From the NCBI GenBank assembly GCA_023053545.1, contig JAKZAN010000005.1:9796001-9860000 (forward strand): a stretch of 64,000 nucleotides of DNA, given 5' to 3'. A program made the position numbers and the translations under genes. Positions 12,164 to 25,707 of this stretch are shown one piece after another; the stretch's first letter is position 1; every line of letters starts with the position of its first letter. The notes beneath the pieces are model-generated. The model had not been told where the DNA came from, did not search any database, and was given only the letters and a program-made list of their open reading frames with translations. Source of the DNA: Lepidurus packardi. Its lineage: Eukaryota; Arthropoda; Branchiopoda; Notostraca; Triopsidae.

Positions 12164-15100
12164 ATGGCTCATTCCAACAATGTACCCACTGTTGCTCGGA
12201 ATACGGTTGAAAGTGAGTCAAATCCTAGTGGTAGTGTTGCAATCAGCCCTGATACACCGAATCCAGCAGGTTTGCTCCTCGCGAGTACAAACTTGGTCAT
12301 AAGTCTCCGTAAAAGCGAGCGACCCCCGCGTTCAAATCCGTGCGGAGGCAAATGGCGGCAGAGCTATGGTCAAGCAAGTTTCCAAGCTGTCGGTAATGGG
12401 AAATGGGTCTCCAGCCAGTCCAAAGTGCCTCTTACATTGGGATTCTCGGCGTTTCGAAGAGCTCGCCGTGTTCGCCGGCAAATCATGACGCGGGAAGAGT
12501 ATGATCGATTGCGACTGATGGTCCCGGCCATCGCTGCCCAATCCAAAGTCTCCAAGGCAAGTTCTTCAACTCATTTGTTGTATCGCTAGACATTAAAAAA
12601 AAAAATCTAAATTAAAAGAGAAAGAGAGGAGAGATCCGTCAAGAATTATGATTTATACGTCTAAAACTTTCTCAAAACTACCTTTTTTCTTTCTGGAAAC
12701 AGGTACAGGTTATCGAAGAAGCGATCAAGTATATTGACCAACTTCACCTCGCTCTACTTCAGCGATTACGGAGTAGGACACAATCGTCTTCAACTCCTGA
12801 AGGTAAAAACCAATCTTCCTTTACTATTTGGCTCGAGGGATCTTGAAAACGCTCTAATGAATCTGGGGATGAGAAAATTGCTTCAAACATTAATTACAAA
12901 AGGTGGGAAGTTTTGTTATAAATCGATGGTCCAATATTAACACGCCGATTTCAAAGAAAATTGGTTTCAACGCCATTATTAAAACAGCTTCCAGAGTAGA
13001 TACAATTCCGTGTAAGATTCAGAAAACTCGAGCTAAAGGAAGAGCTTGAGTTTTTCAAGTTTAAATCGAATTTAAAATTGATAGCTAAAACTCGGTATGA
13101 AAGTTTACCATGTAAAATTAAGTTGCGAAATTAAAAGTTAGTTGACTTTTTTTATGAACTCTAAGAATTCAAAGTTAGAAACCGGAATTGAAACCCTATA
13201 ATAGGACAGTTTTTTAACAGGGTTTTTCCATACTGTTTCAGTTTAGTGCGTGCAATTGGAAAGGTAATGAAGCATAAACTTGTCTAAAGCCAAAAATAAA
13301 CATAAAAAGCTGTCGTTTTTTAGCCGGAAATTTGGTAAACAATTACATGTCAGAATTCTTATCGGCAATAAGTTGGGTACACTTTCTCGTGCCAAGTTTA
13401 CGCCGAATATAGCCTTCTTTCGCACCATGAGAAAACGCCGAGTCGTGTCATACCTCTACATCCCTCTTATACAAACCCACAATTCCGGCACTAAAGGAAA
13501 AAGAACTCGTTTTGCGCTTATCAACATCCTTAGGAATGCATTACCGGTTGGCTAGCTTTGTGTTACCGACACCTGTCTCTTGCCGCACCACACAGTCCGT
13601 CACGATAACACGCATTTCCATATTCCTTCAACCTTACCTTTTCTATAGAGTTGCGTTTCTATGTCACATGTTTTTTTTCGTTACTTATAGCTAACGATCA
13701 AAGTATAATTGTTATCTCTTCATCGTAAAAATAGTGAAAAAAAAAATGGAAAAGTTTTCCCAGTGTTAAGAAAAAGTGTTCGCTGAAAGTCAGTCATTCA
13801 TGAATTCAAGTACAACTACGTGAAGGACCCTTATTGGAACACCTGTTTTCTTTTTTAATCGTGGTTCTAGGTTTCTTATTTTTTTATGACAACAGCACGA
13901 TCGGCTGGTTTCCAGTATATAACTCCCGTGAACAAGCTCAAGCGAGTACAAAGATCACGATCACACTCAACCGGATACATTAGCCACCTGGAAGACCTCA
14001 TTTACTATGCAACGTCGTTCTCGGCGTTATTTCGCTCGCTCTCTCTCTATATCTTGGCTCTCATTTCCTCGCATCTTGGAGCCAAAAGTACACAGCAAAG
14101 GTTGCACACCACGACTTCCTAAAATTCACCCATCCTTTTCGAAAGAAAAAATGAGAGAAAATTACTAATTGGCTTATTATACTTCTTCAACCCCTTTAAC
14201 ACCCTCTTGGAGGCTTGGCTAAAATTGGCCTGGGAAGTTTCCTTGCCATGTTCGGAAAAAGGGAACAAGTGTCATCGTTGGTCGTGTGGAACAGCAGGTG
14301 TGGAGCTCAGGTGGTAAAGTTTCTCCCAACATGACCTGCTTGATCAAACGACTTCCCTTAAATAGTTCCACCGTTGAAAAGTTTTCCACCCTGCGAAGAA
14401 GAACAAGACGGTTTTAGTCAGAAGGGGGTTTGAGCGTCTCTTTTCTCCCCTCCCCCTCCCTCCGTGTAGAATCTCAGTTACCTATGAAGCAAGTAGTTGT
14501 TGAGCTCACCTGGGAAGCCGGGACTTTGTTTGGAAAACACCCTCATGTTCTGCGTGACGACTGACGAGATTTTTGGTGGTAGCAGAGCCGTTTGCTAGAG
14601 CGTGGGAAAAACAGCAGATGGTCCATACAAGATTCGGGAGAGAGAAGTTCTTAACGTCCTAGTGTAAAAACCACCCCGAAGGAGAAATAAGAGCTATGGC
14701 CTTTAACCTCTTGCCCAGCACAGAATCCCTGCTCTGCCCGACCCCTGACCGCAGAAACCACAGCGACAGGTATTGCCTTAGCCATAACCTGTTGCTTTAT
14801 ATGGCCGTTGGGAGACGGCTAATAGACTGTAGAGAGGTTGTGTAGGCACAAATAATAACTCTTACAATCTTACCTTAATAAATTACGTAACTCTGGGTAC
14901 GACTCCTGGCTCAACACAAAGGCTTAGGTAACAGTTTTATAGCTGGCAGAAACGACGGACTAAGTAAGCAATTGGGATGGGATTGATATAAAGTTGCACT
15001 GTCAGAGCGAAATACGAGTTGACAGGAAATGCACTTGCACTTTCAATTCAATGGTACTTAAAACTTGACAATATAGAATTTAAATCTTACTCGGCAATAC

Positions 15101-18100
15101 GGCATTGTATAATGGGGATAAAGTAACTAGGAAGTTTACCAATAGATCGTTTCAGATTCACTTTTTATAACAAAGGATGAAAAAGCGGCTTAATGATCGC
15201 AAAAAATGCTTTTCTGGCGAGCGAGCTGTAACTGGAACCTTTATGGCACTACAGCATGACAAATTTTGATCCCAGAATTCTCATTCTCTGTGCAATATTT
15301 GGAAATTGTGATAGTAATGCATTGGAGGTATAATTCTACTGTTACCTGCCTATTTTCATTTGTAATATCGGTTTCATAGTGCTCCATAGTGTTCAAGTTA
15401 TGAAGATTTTAAATAAATCATTTAACAAAATCTTAAGCAGCAGCTAAAATAGATTTTGTTATTAAGATATTTTGAGAAACATAATTTTCAATAATCTCTT
15501 TCTGTTATTTTAATTTCTTGTTTAAAGTGTATGAAATTACAATGAGACAACACGTTCTTCGGATTTAGTTACAAACATGTGTAATATAATTCGGAATCAA
15601 AAATGACACTATTGTGTCACTGTTAAACAATGAAGTTTTCTTTTTTCAGCTAGTGGAGTGAAAGAAAGTGAAAATTTTAACGATTCTCATCAACGAAAGT
15701 TGATAAGAATCGTTAACCTAATCTAACGTAATCAAACCTAAGCTAACCCAACCTAGTTTAACGCAATCAAACCTAAGCTAACCTAACCTAATGCATTTCC
15801 AGCCCAACTACCAATTTTAAACTCGAGTGACACCTGTTTGTCATTTGCTTTCCGGATAACGTTGTGCAACAATAATACACACTAGTGTCACTTTTATCTT
15901 GGAGTTCCGTAACTGGAGAACCTGTTGCAATGAGAATGGAATGAAATCAATGCCATCTTTTGAAAAAGGCTTATCAACTACTTACAGTGCAACTACTTTA
16001 AGTACAACTTAACTTGCAATGTAGATGTAATTACTTTTCTAAGAAAATGCATAGAAGCAGGTAGGCTTGGTAACATCTGCATAAATATGTTGTAAAATCA
16101 AGTATCTACAGCTGCTCCTCGTGGTACCTTAAAAAAAGTTACGCTGTTTATTTACATATTCCGTTACGCATACCCAACTTATTATAATTTCCCGACTCGT
16201 GAGCTTAACATTAACCCAAAGCAGATAAAACCCACCAAAACAAATGTCTGGCGTAAAAAGTTAAGGTAAATCAACGCCTGGGAAACAACTCAGCATCCGG
16301 TCTGCAAAAGCCCGTGAACGTTCTTTGGCGCAAACGCAAAACTCGCAATGTCATTGTGAACAATCTGATTTGCATGGCACTGCGTTTGTTGGCCAATTTA
16401 ACAATCACGAAGGGAACCTTGTCCCAGGTTACACCTTCTACCCTTAAAGGAATGCAATGTGTAAATAAATCGTCACTCTTAACACCCAAAAAAGGGAACT
16501 TGCGATACAAATGTATCACGAAATCGCCACTTCTTCTTTTTGGAATCTGACTTCCTTCTTCCCTTAAGACCCCGAACTGAAGTGAGCACAATTACTGCAA
16601 ATCAGGTTGCATAGAGTGGTACTGCGACTTTTTTTTTATCGCCATAAAGAAAACAGGCGTGGCATTCCAACGCAAACTGAAATTAACAAAAGCTAGAAAA
16701 GGGAATATATGATGGCATCGCAAAGGGCATAGTGCAACGACCGTCTAAATTCACCTAATGCGCGTTTCTTTCCTTTTCTTTGGGATTAAACCTTGATAAA
16801 TTCCTTTTTCTTCGCACAACACGTGAACAATGATTTTCATTCTCCCTTTCTCTACCGCTTCGTTGTTCAGTGCTTTGAGTTGTCTTACGGGAGATAAAAA
16901 ACTAGTCAAACCAGGGTTAAATGTGGCCATCTGGAAACGAAGAATGCTAATTATGCCTGGCTGCTAAACCCTATAGCATTCTATCTAGCTAGTCCCGTAA
17001 GAGAACTGTTGAAAGGACATGAGAAATAAAAACGCTTAACCGCATTTCTTTCACGTGACTTGGCAAAACCAAAGGAGAGGATTTTAGATTGAAAACTCGA
17101 CCAAAATCGAGGTAAAAAGATGAAAATGAGAGCTTTTACTACCTCAGCTAATGACCGTCAGTCTCTTAGGACTGCAGAGCGGCAACCTTTTCCCTTCACC
17201 TCTGATCACTCTCCATCGCTTTGACATCTTTTAAAATTTCGCTCCGAAGCTATAACTAAGACAGGTGGCCGTCTTTTATGTTAGACGTAATTGCAACTAT
17301 TGAGGATAAAAACGTATAGAACCTAAGATTTCGGGTCTTCTAAAGTGGAATTACATCCTCAAATCTCGCCCTTTCCTTTATAAAAAGTGACAAGATAACT
17401 TGTCAAGATCTATAATAAATGAAACCTTTTCCTTTCGAAATAGGGACCTTCAAAAACAAACTCTAGTTTTTGTCTCGAGCCAAACTAATCTCTCTGGAAT
17501 TCGAAGTTGGTAAAGGGGAGGTTATCCCAGGTTTCGGAAATTCCTTAAAGGGTACCCTGGAAGGGTTGAAAGGGTACAAACATAACAAATAAACTATTCT
17601 GACGGGCATGAAACATGTTGAACCTGAACCCCGCATTCCAGGTCCCATGGTTGTTTTCGCCAACCAATTCATTGTTGTTGCTTTGGAACCAAGGGCAAGA
17701 GTAGAACGAATAGAACCACGACCTCAGGTACTGTACACAGTGATGTGTACGTTTACTGTGCGCACAGATAGGGAATCAAAATTCCAGTGGCACAACATCG
17801 GCAAAGGGCTAAAACGTTTGGTCAATTTGAAGGGAAAGGCTTTTCTCGACATTTTTGGGGCACCTGGTACCCAGTGATTAGGGTCAATTTGCATATGATA
17901 CGAGGTGTAGTAAGCATTCGTGCTTCATCTTTTTGTGTTAAGAGGACTCCTATTTCCCCGCTCCACGCCCTTGCCTTTTCGTATTCACACTTGCCAGGTG
18001 TTGCACGTTAAAGAAGCGAAAAAAAAAGCTGGCTTTGCTCTTTGTTTTAAACAATGCCAGGCTCCCTTACAGCATTCCTGGGAAGAAATTTCAGCTTTAC

Positions 18101-20636
18101 TTGTCCCAAAGTGTACTGAAACAATTCCCACAGGATCCCTTCGACAGAGATTGCCATTTGAATCATTTGTGTATAGCATAGAGTCGCAGCCATTGTCGTC
18201 TCTCTATTTTTTTGTTTTTACCTATCAGGTAGCTGGTAACCTTGGCCCTTGGCAGACAGTGTTTCTTGACTTAAGAGGGAGAGAGAACAAAAATGGAAAG
18301 AACAGGACAGCGCATTATGTCTTGTCGTACTAGCTGGATAATTAATAGGAGGTTAGGTAAAACAGTGACGTTTGACTTCTTCAAAGAGGGGAGTTTACCA
18401 TGTATATAACCTTTTGGGTAAACTGTAGTGGACTTCCTAGAGAGAACATTATCATAAACACGATATCTACCTAGGAAATATTAAACTCAAACTCACTCTT
18501 AGGTCAAATTGAGGGTTTTTAATGTTTCACGTGTTGTAAAAGAGCCAAAAAGCCTTCCTATAGTTTCTGAAGGGAAAATACCCTCGAAACCAAGTTTCAG
18601 ACACGATGATCGTTCAATAAATCATGAGTAAACGTTTCAAATTAGGCTAGTTTATCATTATACCGTATTCAGACATGTACCGAGCAAGAAAAACAGGTTT
18701 TACACTACTTCACTGTGTAAACTAGCACGAGATAACGAGAACAGTGCTTTGTTATTACCTCATTCCCTCATGTGAAAAGAATTCGTAATTTCTTGTTTCT
18801 TGAGAACACATGCATTGCACAGTAGACTATGCAGATTGTATAGATTACATATAGCCTAATTAACTTGGGTTTTAGAACTAGGGAGTTTTTTGCATCGTGG
18901 TTCCTGTTGTGTAACTTTTGCTATATGGTTCACATACATGTAGTGTGACTTGTAGACTCTTGGGACAACTCTTTTAGTTCATGTAATTGATTCTTAAAGG
19001 TAGGCAATACTCCATAGGTTAGTTTAACGCTTTAAGTGCCAAAAGCAAACATCTTTGTTGACAAGGTTTACAAGTTTTACCGATGTTAATTTCCTTCTAA
19101 CAGAAAGCTCCGAAGCGAAGCTGAAAAGTTTCCAGCGGACCAGAAAATGAATCACCAAGTTAATAGGGCTCGTATATACAACGCCGACTTTGCAAAAGGC
19201 AGCGCCTTGTTTTGTAATTACTTAACTACAAAATGACCCGTGAGAAAAGAAAAAATTAGTTCTGGATCATTACTTCCACTTCGCTAGACATTAATAGTCT
19301 CTATAAAAAGTTGCAGAATGCGGAAAACGTATGCGAGTTACCCACACGAGTACGATAGCACGAGAAAAGTTTTTGATGCGTTGCCATGAACGTATCAATC
19401 CAATCCACCCATTTCAAACTTCACGCTTGTGAGCTTTTTCTGTTCTTTTTGGGGGGAAGAAACCAAAAAGAAAAAGCCACTTAACTTTTCACAAAGCTCC
19501 TCCAAAAGTTAAAGACCCCCCAAAAAGCGTAGCTGGTTCTTTAAAGTTTGAAGTTGACATGCCTAAAATCTCTGACAAAATACGGCAATGTGATTGGCGA
19601 CAGGGTGACAGTTTTGGAACAAAGGAAAACGAAAACTCTGCTTTTATGTTCAAACCCAGCGTAACGACGCAAACGAAATGCAAAGCTGAGATGTTAGACT
19701 AAGATAATCCCGTAACGGGCTTCGTCACGGCCATGAGTATTTAGGAAAAAGCATTTCATGTGACCATAACAACAACAGCATACTAAGCATAGGCTACTTG
19801 TCTTGTCGCTCTCCTCCCCCAAAGCCCCCTCATTTCCAACAAAAAGCCTCAAAAGATATAACGATTATCAAGTTTCTGTCCTAAGATATATTTCTGCACG
19901 AAGGAATCTGAAGCGTTCTGCCATAATTACAGCGAAGGTGACAAGACGTAAAACACACATAATAACACGTAAATCACAGAGTTTGGGGGGCGAACCAGAT
20001 GGTTAAGGTGAAATGTTGAGACACAATCCTTTTTCTCTTGACAACCAAGACTTTTCCTTTTCGGTACATACAGAGATAGCGAGCAGTTTCCTTTCCAAAA
20101 TTGGTAGTGTTTTCTGAAACCAGCGTGCCTCCAGGGACTTCCCTATTTTGGTAGTATCGTTTGGAGTTCTAAGTGCCGTATTAAGAGTACCAACAAAGGT
20201 TATATAAACCTAATAAACTCCGTGTTGGGGAAGAAGAAAAACATTTCACTTTGAAAATGACGATTAACATACCGAAATAACAAAGAAGGGCTTTCCTCAT
20301 TTGGAAGTTAACTATGTAACTTGAATTGGGGCAAAGAAACTATTCTTATTCAGTAGTGTTAAGCGCCAAACTATTTTTGCAAGGTTAGCCATGAGCTGTA
20401 CAGTACGTGGCGAAGCAATGAAACATTATACTTAACAGTTTTTTTTTCCATCAATGTTTTTAGGTGAGACACCATCCATTCCCACGGAGCCTCGTCAATT
20501 ACGGGATTTAGTGCATCAAATGCTGTCATCTCGGGCTACCAACGCTTTTCTCAGCCATTTACAGCGCGAACGTTCCAAGCGGGTACCGTCTTTTATGGAG
20601 AAAGCCGACCGCATGGCCAAAAGAAGAAAGCATTAA
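12164..20636 (+). CDS. Helix-loop-helix protein, Id/orphan-like
   Basis: Probable nuclear transcription regulator acting by HLH dimerisation. Exons 12164-12556, 12703-12802 and 20464-20636 give 221 aa. The HLH spans about residues 108-155: helix 1 EYDRLRLMVPAI, a loop containing KVSK, helix 2 VQVIEEAIKYIDQLHLALLQ. The KVSK-V-x-x-I pattern joined across exons 1 and 2 resembles Id/extramacrochaetae proteins. Unlike Id, an arginine-rich stretch (RRARRVRRQ) precedes helix 1, but it lacks the usual Glu-x-x-Arg basic signature, so DNA binding is doubtful. Exon 1 ends AAG followed by GCAAGT, so the first intron is a GC-AG intron if this join is right. Intron 2 is 7.66 kb. The C-terminal exon is basic (ends MAKRRKH). 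Candidate polyadenylation signals lie at 20907-20912 and 20960-20965. The family (Id, emc or an arthropod orphan bHLH) is not settled. Confidence 0.75.
12803..20463. other. 7.66 kb intron 2 of the HLH gene
   Basis: This interval is defined by the donor G-GTAAAA at 12803 and the acceptor TTTTTAG ending at 20463. I find no convincing exon or nested gene in it. Open frames at 13280-13555, 13886-14122 and 17608-18333 are short, overlap each other in different frames and show no recognisable domain. A hairpin-bearing repeat lies at about 15597-15905. Long introns in regulatory genes often hold enhancers, but no specific site can be supported from sequence alone. Confidence 0.6.
15597..15905. mobile_element. 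MITE-like repeat, copy 1 (hairpin family)
   Basis: About 300 bp related to 36265-36500. Shared blocks include TTTTTTCAGCTA(G/A)TGGAGTGAAA, CCAACTACCAATTTT and AACTGGAGAACCTGTTG. A conserved internal hairpin, AACGATTCTCATCAAC facing GTTGATAAGAATCGTT, sits at about 15679-15713. The outer ends are inverted: AAAATGACACTATTGTGTCA at about 15600 against the reverse complement of GTGTCACTTTT near 15890. No coding capacity is seen. Confidence 0.65.
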
Positions 20637-23292
20637 GCACTTTTTTTTTTTTACCGTGAAACCGTGTTTTTCAAATGACTGCCAAAAAAGGACAGAAAAA
20701 ACCCGTTCGCGGAAAGTTGACCATAGAAGAATTTACTGGCTTGTTTCGCCACCATTATGTATTGTTACTCCTAATGCCCCACATTCCCGAAGATGGAGGC
20801 GTGGCGGACATCTCGCGCGGTTTTTTGAATTATGGCCGTTGCCCTGTAACACTTATTTTGCTTCCCATGAAATTAATGCACTAAATTAATCTGTAAATAA
20901 CGTTATAATAAATTTTAATACTGTGATAAGCCTTGGCATTTTGTTCTTCACTTGACACAAATAAATAAAAGCGTTAAGCCCTCTCTACGTTAACTCGGAG
21001 CGTTTTCTAACTTAAGCTATGCGTGCAAGAATTCATTTAAGAATCCCTTAGAACTCATCACTCAGATTTCTAAGAAGAAAAAAAATACTCGGTAGACCTG
21101 TCAGTAATTTCTTTGACATATAAAAGAACATTGAGTAGAAGTGGCTGTTCATGCTGAGGTTCTTTTCAGAGTCTGAAAACCCCTCCTAGGCACAATGGTA
21201 ACTCAGCTGCCATAAATTGAACGATGGGAACGAGAAAAGAGGGAAAGGTAATTAGAGACTTGGGGGTGACTTGACTTAATTCTAAGTAGCTAAGCACAAA
21301 CTGGACAGATTTCTCAACCGTGCACCCATGTGAAATCGCCCTATTATTGATCCGCAAAAAGATGGCAACCTTCCCACAATTATTCAAAAGGCGTTGCAAA
21401 AAGAAACGGACAAATTACTATGAAACTGCTCTTGAACGTAGAGTCTACGTCATGTTGCCTTGCCGCTATAGCATCGTTACAGACAATTAGTGGTGCTGAA
21501 GTGTATGAGAGTTTTGCAGAATAAGTTTTCATTGATGTGGAAACCGCAAAAATTGCTACACCACGTGGCCCTTAGGTCAAACAACTCTACCTGTGAAAGA
21601 CGGCATATTAATATCAAAGAAAATACACCTGGTAAGCCCGAAGCTACAACACTATGTATCTGAAAACCCTCCAAACTAATAACCAAACGAATTTCAATCC
21701 CCACGGCTTGGGTGTTTACAACAAAGAAAATTGTGAAGAATATCGTATACTTAATAGCTCTTAGAAGAAGATTTTGTTTCTTTTTAATGGACTGGTTTTT
21801 CCTAGAAATAAATGATTGAATACCAGGCAAAGCCGCTTAGCGTCTCTTTTCGTAAGTTTTCTTCGCCTTTACGCGTGTTGCTTATGACCGTCATGCAAAG
21901 CAATCTAACGAAGGTAAGACTAATGAGGGATCAGCTGGATGTTGTAACTAAAGACAAGAAATTCAACACCAGTAATTGATGGGTCATTACAGAGAAGGCT
22001 ATTACTACGAGGCTTTAGGAGGGCTTGGGAAGTTTTCATGAAATCCGAATCGAAAGCAATGTATCGCTCGCAGCCGTAACGGTAAATGACATTTGACCCA
22101 TCGACACGACTCGCACGGTTAGGGACCATAAATCATGTGAAATTTGAGAGGTAGTTATCGAGCTTGGGAAAAGAATACTTATTACTTCGGTAGGATATGA
22201 TCAATTGCTAGTCACAATAAGTAATTTATAATCAACACATATATTACAAGGAAAAGAGGCATGGGAAGCGAATTTAGCACCGTCACGAATGTTACACTTA
22301 AAACCAAAAAGTGATTTTCCAAACAGTTCGGGGATGTCGGCTTACGACCCCTGAATATGGTCTTTTTTTCTGATACATTGGACTTAGTAATTATAAACAC
22401 ATACCATATTACTATAGTTATTTCTGTATCATTTTGCGCAATACTATACACGAGCAGACAGTATTAAAATAAAAGGGGTTTTATCCAAAAAGAGCAAACG
22501 CTAGCGCCATCAAGCGCCCTGCTGCCAATTTAAATGATTAAGGTCGGGAAATTGGCATCACCTCATTAATCAATCTCCTGCTAAGTACGAAGTAGTAATG
22601 GATTAATTGGGTGTAAGTGAATTCTCCTTGGTTTGTATCAGTTTACAATACATTTGATTGTAGAAAATATTCCGGGAATTTCTCAGTGATTAGGTAAACA
22701 CAATCTGTGAAATCTTCTTTGTATACATTTTGTACTTTATGTTCATTTGAAGAGCACTATAACAAACATCGAGAACTTTTCAATTTCACTACACTTTTCG
22801 GAAAAGAACTATTAATTTTCCAAAATTTATTTGTTACAACTGTCAAAGTAGAAAATACAAAGCATAAGTAGACATATTCACGATTTGCCAGCATCCAACA
22901 CGTAGGGAAGTAATTAATGTGTGTCCTGCAGAACGACATTTCCTTCGAAAATTAAAAATAATTTTCTTGGGAGTGAAATAATTAATTAATCAAGGAAGAA
23001 CAGGTCCAGCTATTATAGTGCACAGGAAGTCGTTTATTTTTATTTCTCGTATGTTCACAATTAGTTTACGATATGCGTAAGCTCACTTGAAGTGTCCTTA
23101 TCTGTGGGTGTCTCGGTCGCCACTCCCAATCCCAAGTCCACACAGTATTCATTCAGACAAAAAAAGGCTCACAGAGTCAGAATCTTATCTCCGTCATTCA
23201 TTGGACCGTGTAACATTCTCTCACTTCTTGGTAGACTCCATTCCATGTAACACTAGACGAGTCCAAAGCAGCAGATAACTTTCAGAATTGTG
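20637..23292. other. Intergenic region between the HLH gene and GK5
   Basis: Begins with the HLH 3' untranslated region and its AATAAA signals. Two overlapping frames at 20656-20889 (69 and 77 codons) lie inside this presumed 3'UTR; one starts with a lysine-rich MTAKKGQKKPVRGK, but I recognise no family. A 117-codon minus-strand frame at 21477-21830 has a hydrophobic N-terminal part but no motif I know. Nothing else is supported. Confidence 0.5.
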
Positions 23293-25318
23293 ATGTCGGA
23301 GCACAGAAAGAGTCGTCGACGGTACATTGCAGCCGTGGATATTGGAACAACAACCATTCGTTGTTATATCTACGACCACAAGTCCAAAGTTGTAGCTTCA
23401 GTAGTCGACAAGGTATTCCTATAAATTCGACAGAGTTTACATGAAAATGTAACTTTCTTGTTCCTTTCGAAGGTTCCGTTGCTCTATCCTCATCAAGGAT
23501 GGGTAGAAATCAAACCCGAAGATTTATGGAGCAAATTCCAAACTACCGTGAAAAGTGCTCTGCAAGAAGCAGATTTGAAACCGTCTGATATTGCTGCCAT
23601 CGGCTTGGCTACTCAGCGATGTACATTTACGACATGGGACAAAGAAACTGGGAAGGAATTTCACAATTTCATAACCTGGAAAGATCTGCGAGCTGATCGG
23701 TTAGTACACAGTTGGAACAATTCGTTATCTCTGAGGGTAATTTGTTCTTCTCCATGACTTTTTACGCTGAAAGTTTACTTGTTGGTTCCAGGGTCTGAGA
23801 ATAGGCTCCAAGTTTATGCACTTTATCACACGCAATCCTCGATATTTGTCTGGAAGTGTCTTTAAGCTCATGAATGCTCAAGTAAACTTGTTTTTACTAA
23901 ACATTTTGGCAAATTATGATAAGTCTGGGAAGAACCGCGTTTAGGTTATAATGCGCTTGCTCTGGGTTTCGGAGCACGTCCCAGAGTTTAAACTCCGGGC
24001 GCAGGAAAGCAAAGCTCTTTTTGGCACAGTCGACACCTGGCTGCTCTACAAATTGACCAAAGGTCGCGTTTATGCTACCGATTATAGTAACGCGAGTGCG
24101 ACTGGATTCTTTGATCCGTATACCATGGATTGGGGAGCGTGGGCTTTCAAAATGCTCAATTTTCCTATAGAAGTGGGTGATTTTTTGCCCACATTACGAG
24201 ATTCTGCTGGTGACTTTGGGGCTATTGCTGCAGACATTTTTGGTGAAGAAATACCTATCAGATGTGTCGTGAGTACCTCAACCATCTATTAACGTAGTAA
24301 GTTTTTAGTCTGTTTCTAACCAAAGGTGTCGGATCAAGGAGCTTCGTTATTTGGCTCTTGTTGTTTCCAACCCGGTGATATACGGTTGACGATGGGCACT
24401 GGCTCGTTTTTGTCGTGTAATACGGGGAAAAAGCCTCACGCGTCTGTTGCTGGTAATAGTTAACAAAATAGAAACTAGGTTTTGAAAGAAGTTGATTGAA
24501 TCTAAGGCATTTTTAGGCTTGTACCCGGTGATCGGCTGGAAAATTGGGCAGGATTTGACGTACGTTGCGGAAGGCAATTCCAGCGATACCGGCACAGCCA
24601 TTGAATGGTGCAAGAAGATCGGTTTGTTTAAAAACGTGGATGAGATCGTGGAAATCGTAACATCGGTACCCGATAGCCATGAAACCTACTTCATTCCTGC
24701 CTTCAGCGGCATCCAGGTAGTTCCAGACTTAACCTTCTTTCGTTAACAATCTGAAGTTTAGGCTCCAGTAAATGACGATACAGCAGCAACGGGGTTTGTG
24801 GGTTTAAAACCATCCACGAGTAAAGAACACATGCTCCGAGCAGTGGTGGAGAGCTTGGTTTTTCGAATTCAGCAGTTGTATTCGGTCATGTCAGAAGAAA
24901 CAGGCCGGCAAGCTTCAATTGTCAAGTAATTACTACGAGTCCTTTATATAAGAACTCACAAGAAAATTGTGTGATTCAGGGTTGATGGTGGAGTTTCTCA
25001 GAATGATTTTATCATGCAATTAATAGCGGATCTGACTAATGTCCAAATAGAACGCGCTACCTCCTCGGAAATGTCTGCGTTGGGAGCAGCATACATGGCA
25101 GGTTTCGCGTCTGGTAAGACTGGGTGTTTAAGGAATGTATGAGTTTATTATTACATTGCGCGATTTTTTTTTAAGGTGTATGGAAAGACAAACGAGAATT
25201 TTCGGAGATGCGAAGAGTAGAACGCCTTTTTATCCCAGATGTGGGTCGTTGGATTGAGTATGGGCCTTTATATGTCAATTGGAAGAAAGCAATTGAACGC
25301 CTTCAGCGCTGGTACTGA
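23293..25318 (+). CDS. GK5: GK5-type FGGY carbohydrate kinase
   Basis: Putative ATP-dependent sugar/polyol kinase of the FGGY (glycerol kinase) family. Nine exons: 23293-23412, 23473-23736, 23792-23881, 23945-24268, 24326-24452, 24517-24716, 24762-24925, 24980-25113, 25176-25318, giving 521 aa (human GK5 is about 529). The N-terminal FGGY domain opens with AAVDIGTTTIRCYIYD (about 13-28), a phosphate-binding loop. FGTVDTWLLYKLTKG and YATDYSNASATGFFDPY follow. The C-terminal domain has LTMGTGSF, YPVIGWKIGQ, GTAIEW, GFVGLKPSTSKEH and VDGGVSQNDF near the ATP site. It tracks GK5 better than classical glycerol kinase, for example in LTKG-VYATD-SNAS and the C-terminal end. The true substrate of GK5 is less certain than that of GK. 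A possible AATAAA is at 25599-25604. NOL8 starts 390 bp downstream on the same strand. Confidence 0.93.
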
Positions 25319-25707
25319 AAATCCTCAAGGAAACCATTCCAAGATGTGTTGTTTTGTGCCTTGTTCTCTTTAGCCTAAGTTTTAGTTTGGCTTTTTGGTA
25401 CAATTTTAGTACAAATTATATTCGCTGTTAAGGGACCACGTAGTTTTTGCTTGCAGGTGCTTTTTACGACTCGTTTTTATGAAAAAAATGAAACTATACC
25501 AGAATTTTAAAGTGAATTTGCCGCCCTTTGCCTTCTAATCGATTTTCCATATACAAATCGGCCGGACCTATGTATCATAATACAACCGATATCGATACAA
25601 TAAATGGTGAATCAGTGCATGGTGTTAAGTTTATAATCAAGCACATGTTTATACGACCTATAGCAGCATTACAAAATAATTTTACTCACTAAATTATTGC
25701 CATAAAT
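25319..25707. other. GK5-NOL8 intergenic spacer
   Basis: This 389-bp stretch contains the GK5 3' untranslated region, an AATAAA at 25599-25604, and presumably the NOL8 promoter. I see no open frame or repeat of note. Confidence 0.6.

Noticed and set aside
20656..20889. Two overlapping small frames (69 and 77 aa) after the HLH stop
   Set aside because: They lie in the presumed 3'UTR before the polyadenylation signals and match nothing I recognise.
21477..21830. 117-codon minus-strand frame with a hydrophobic segment
   Set aside because: Hydrophobicity alone is expected in AT-rich DNA; no motif or exon context.
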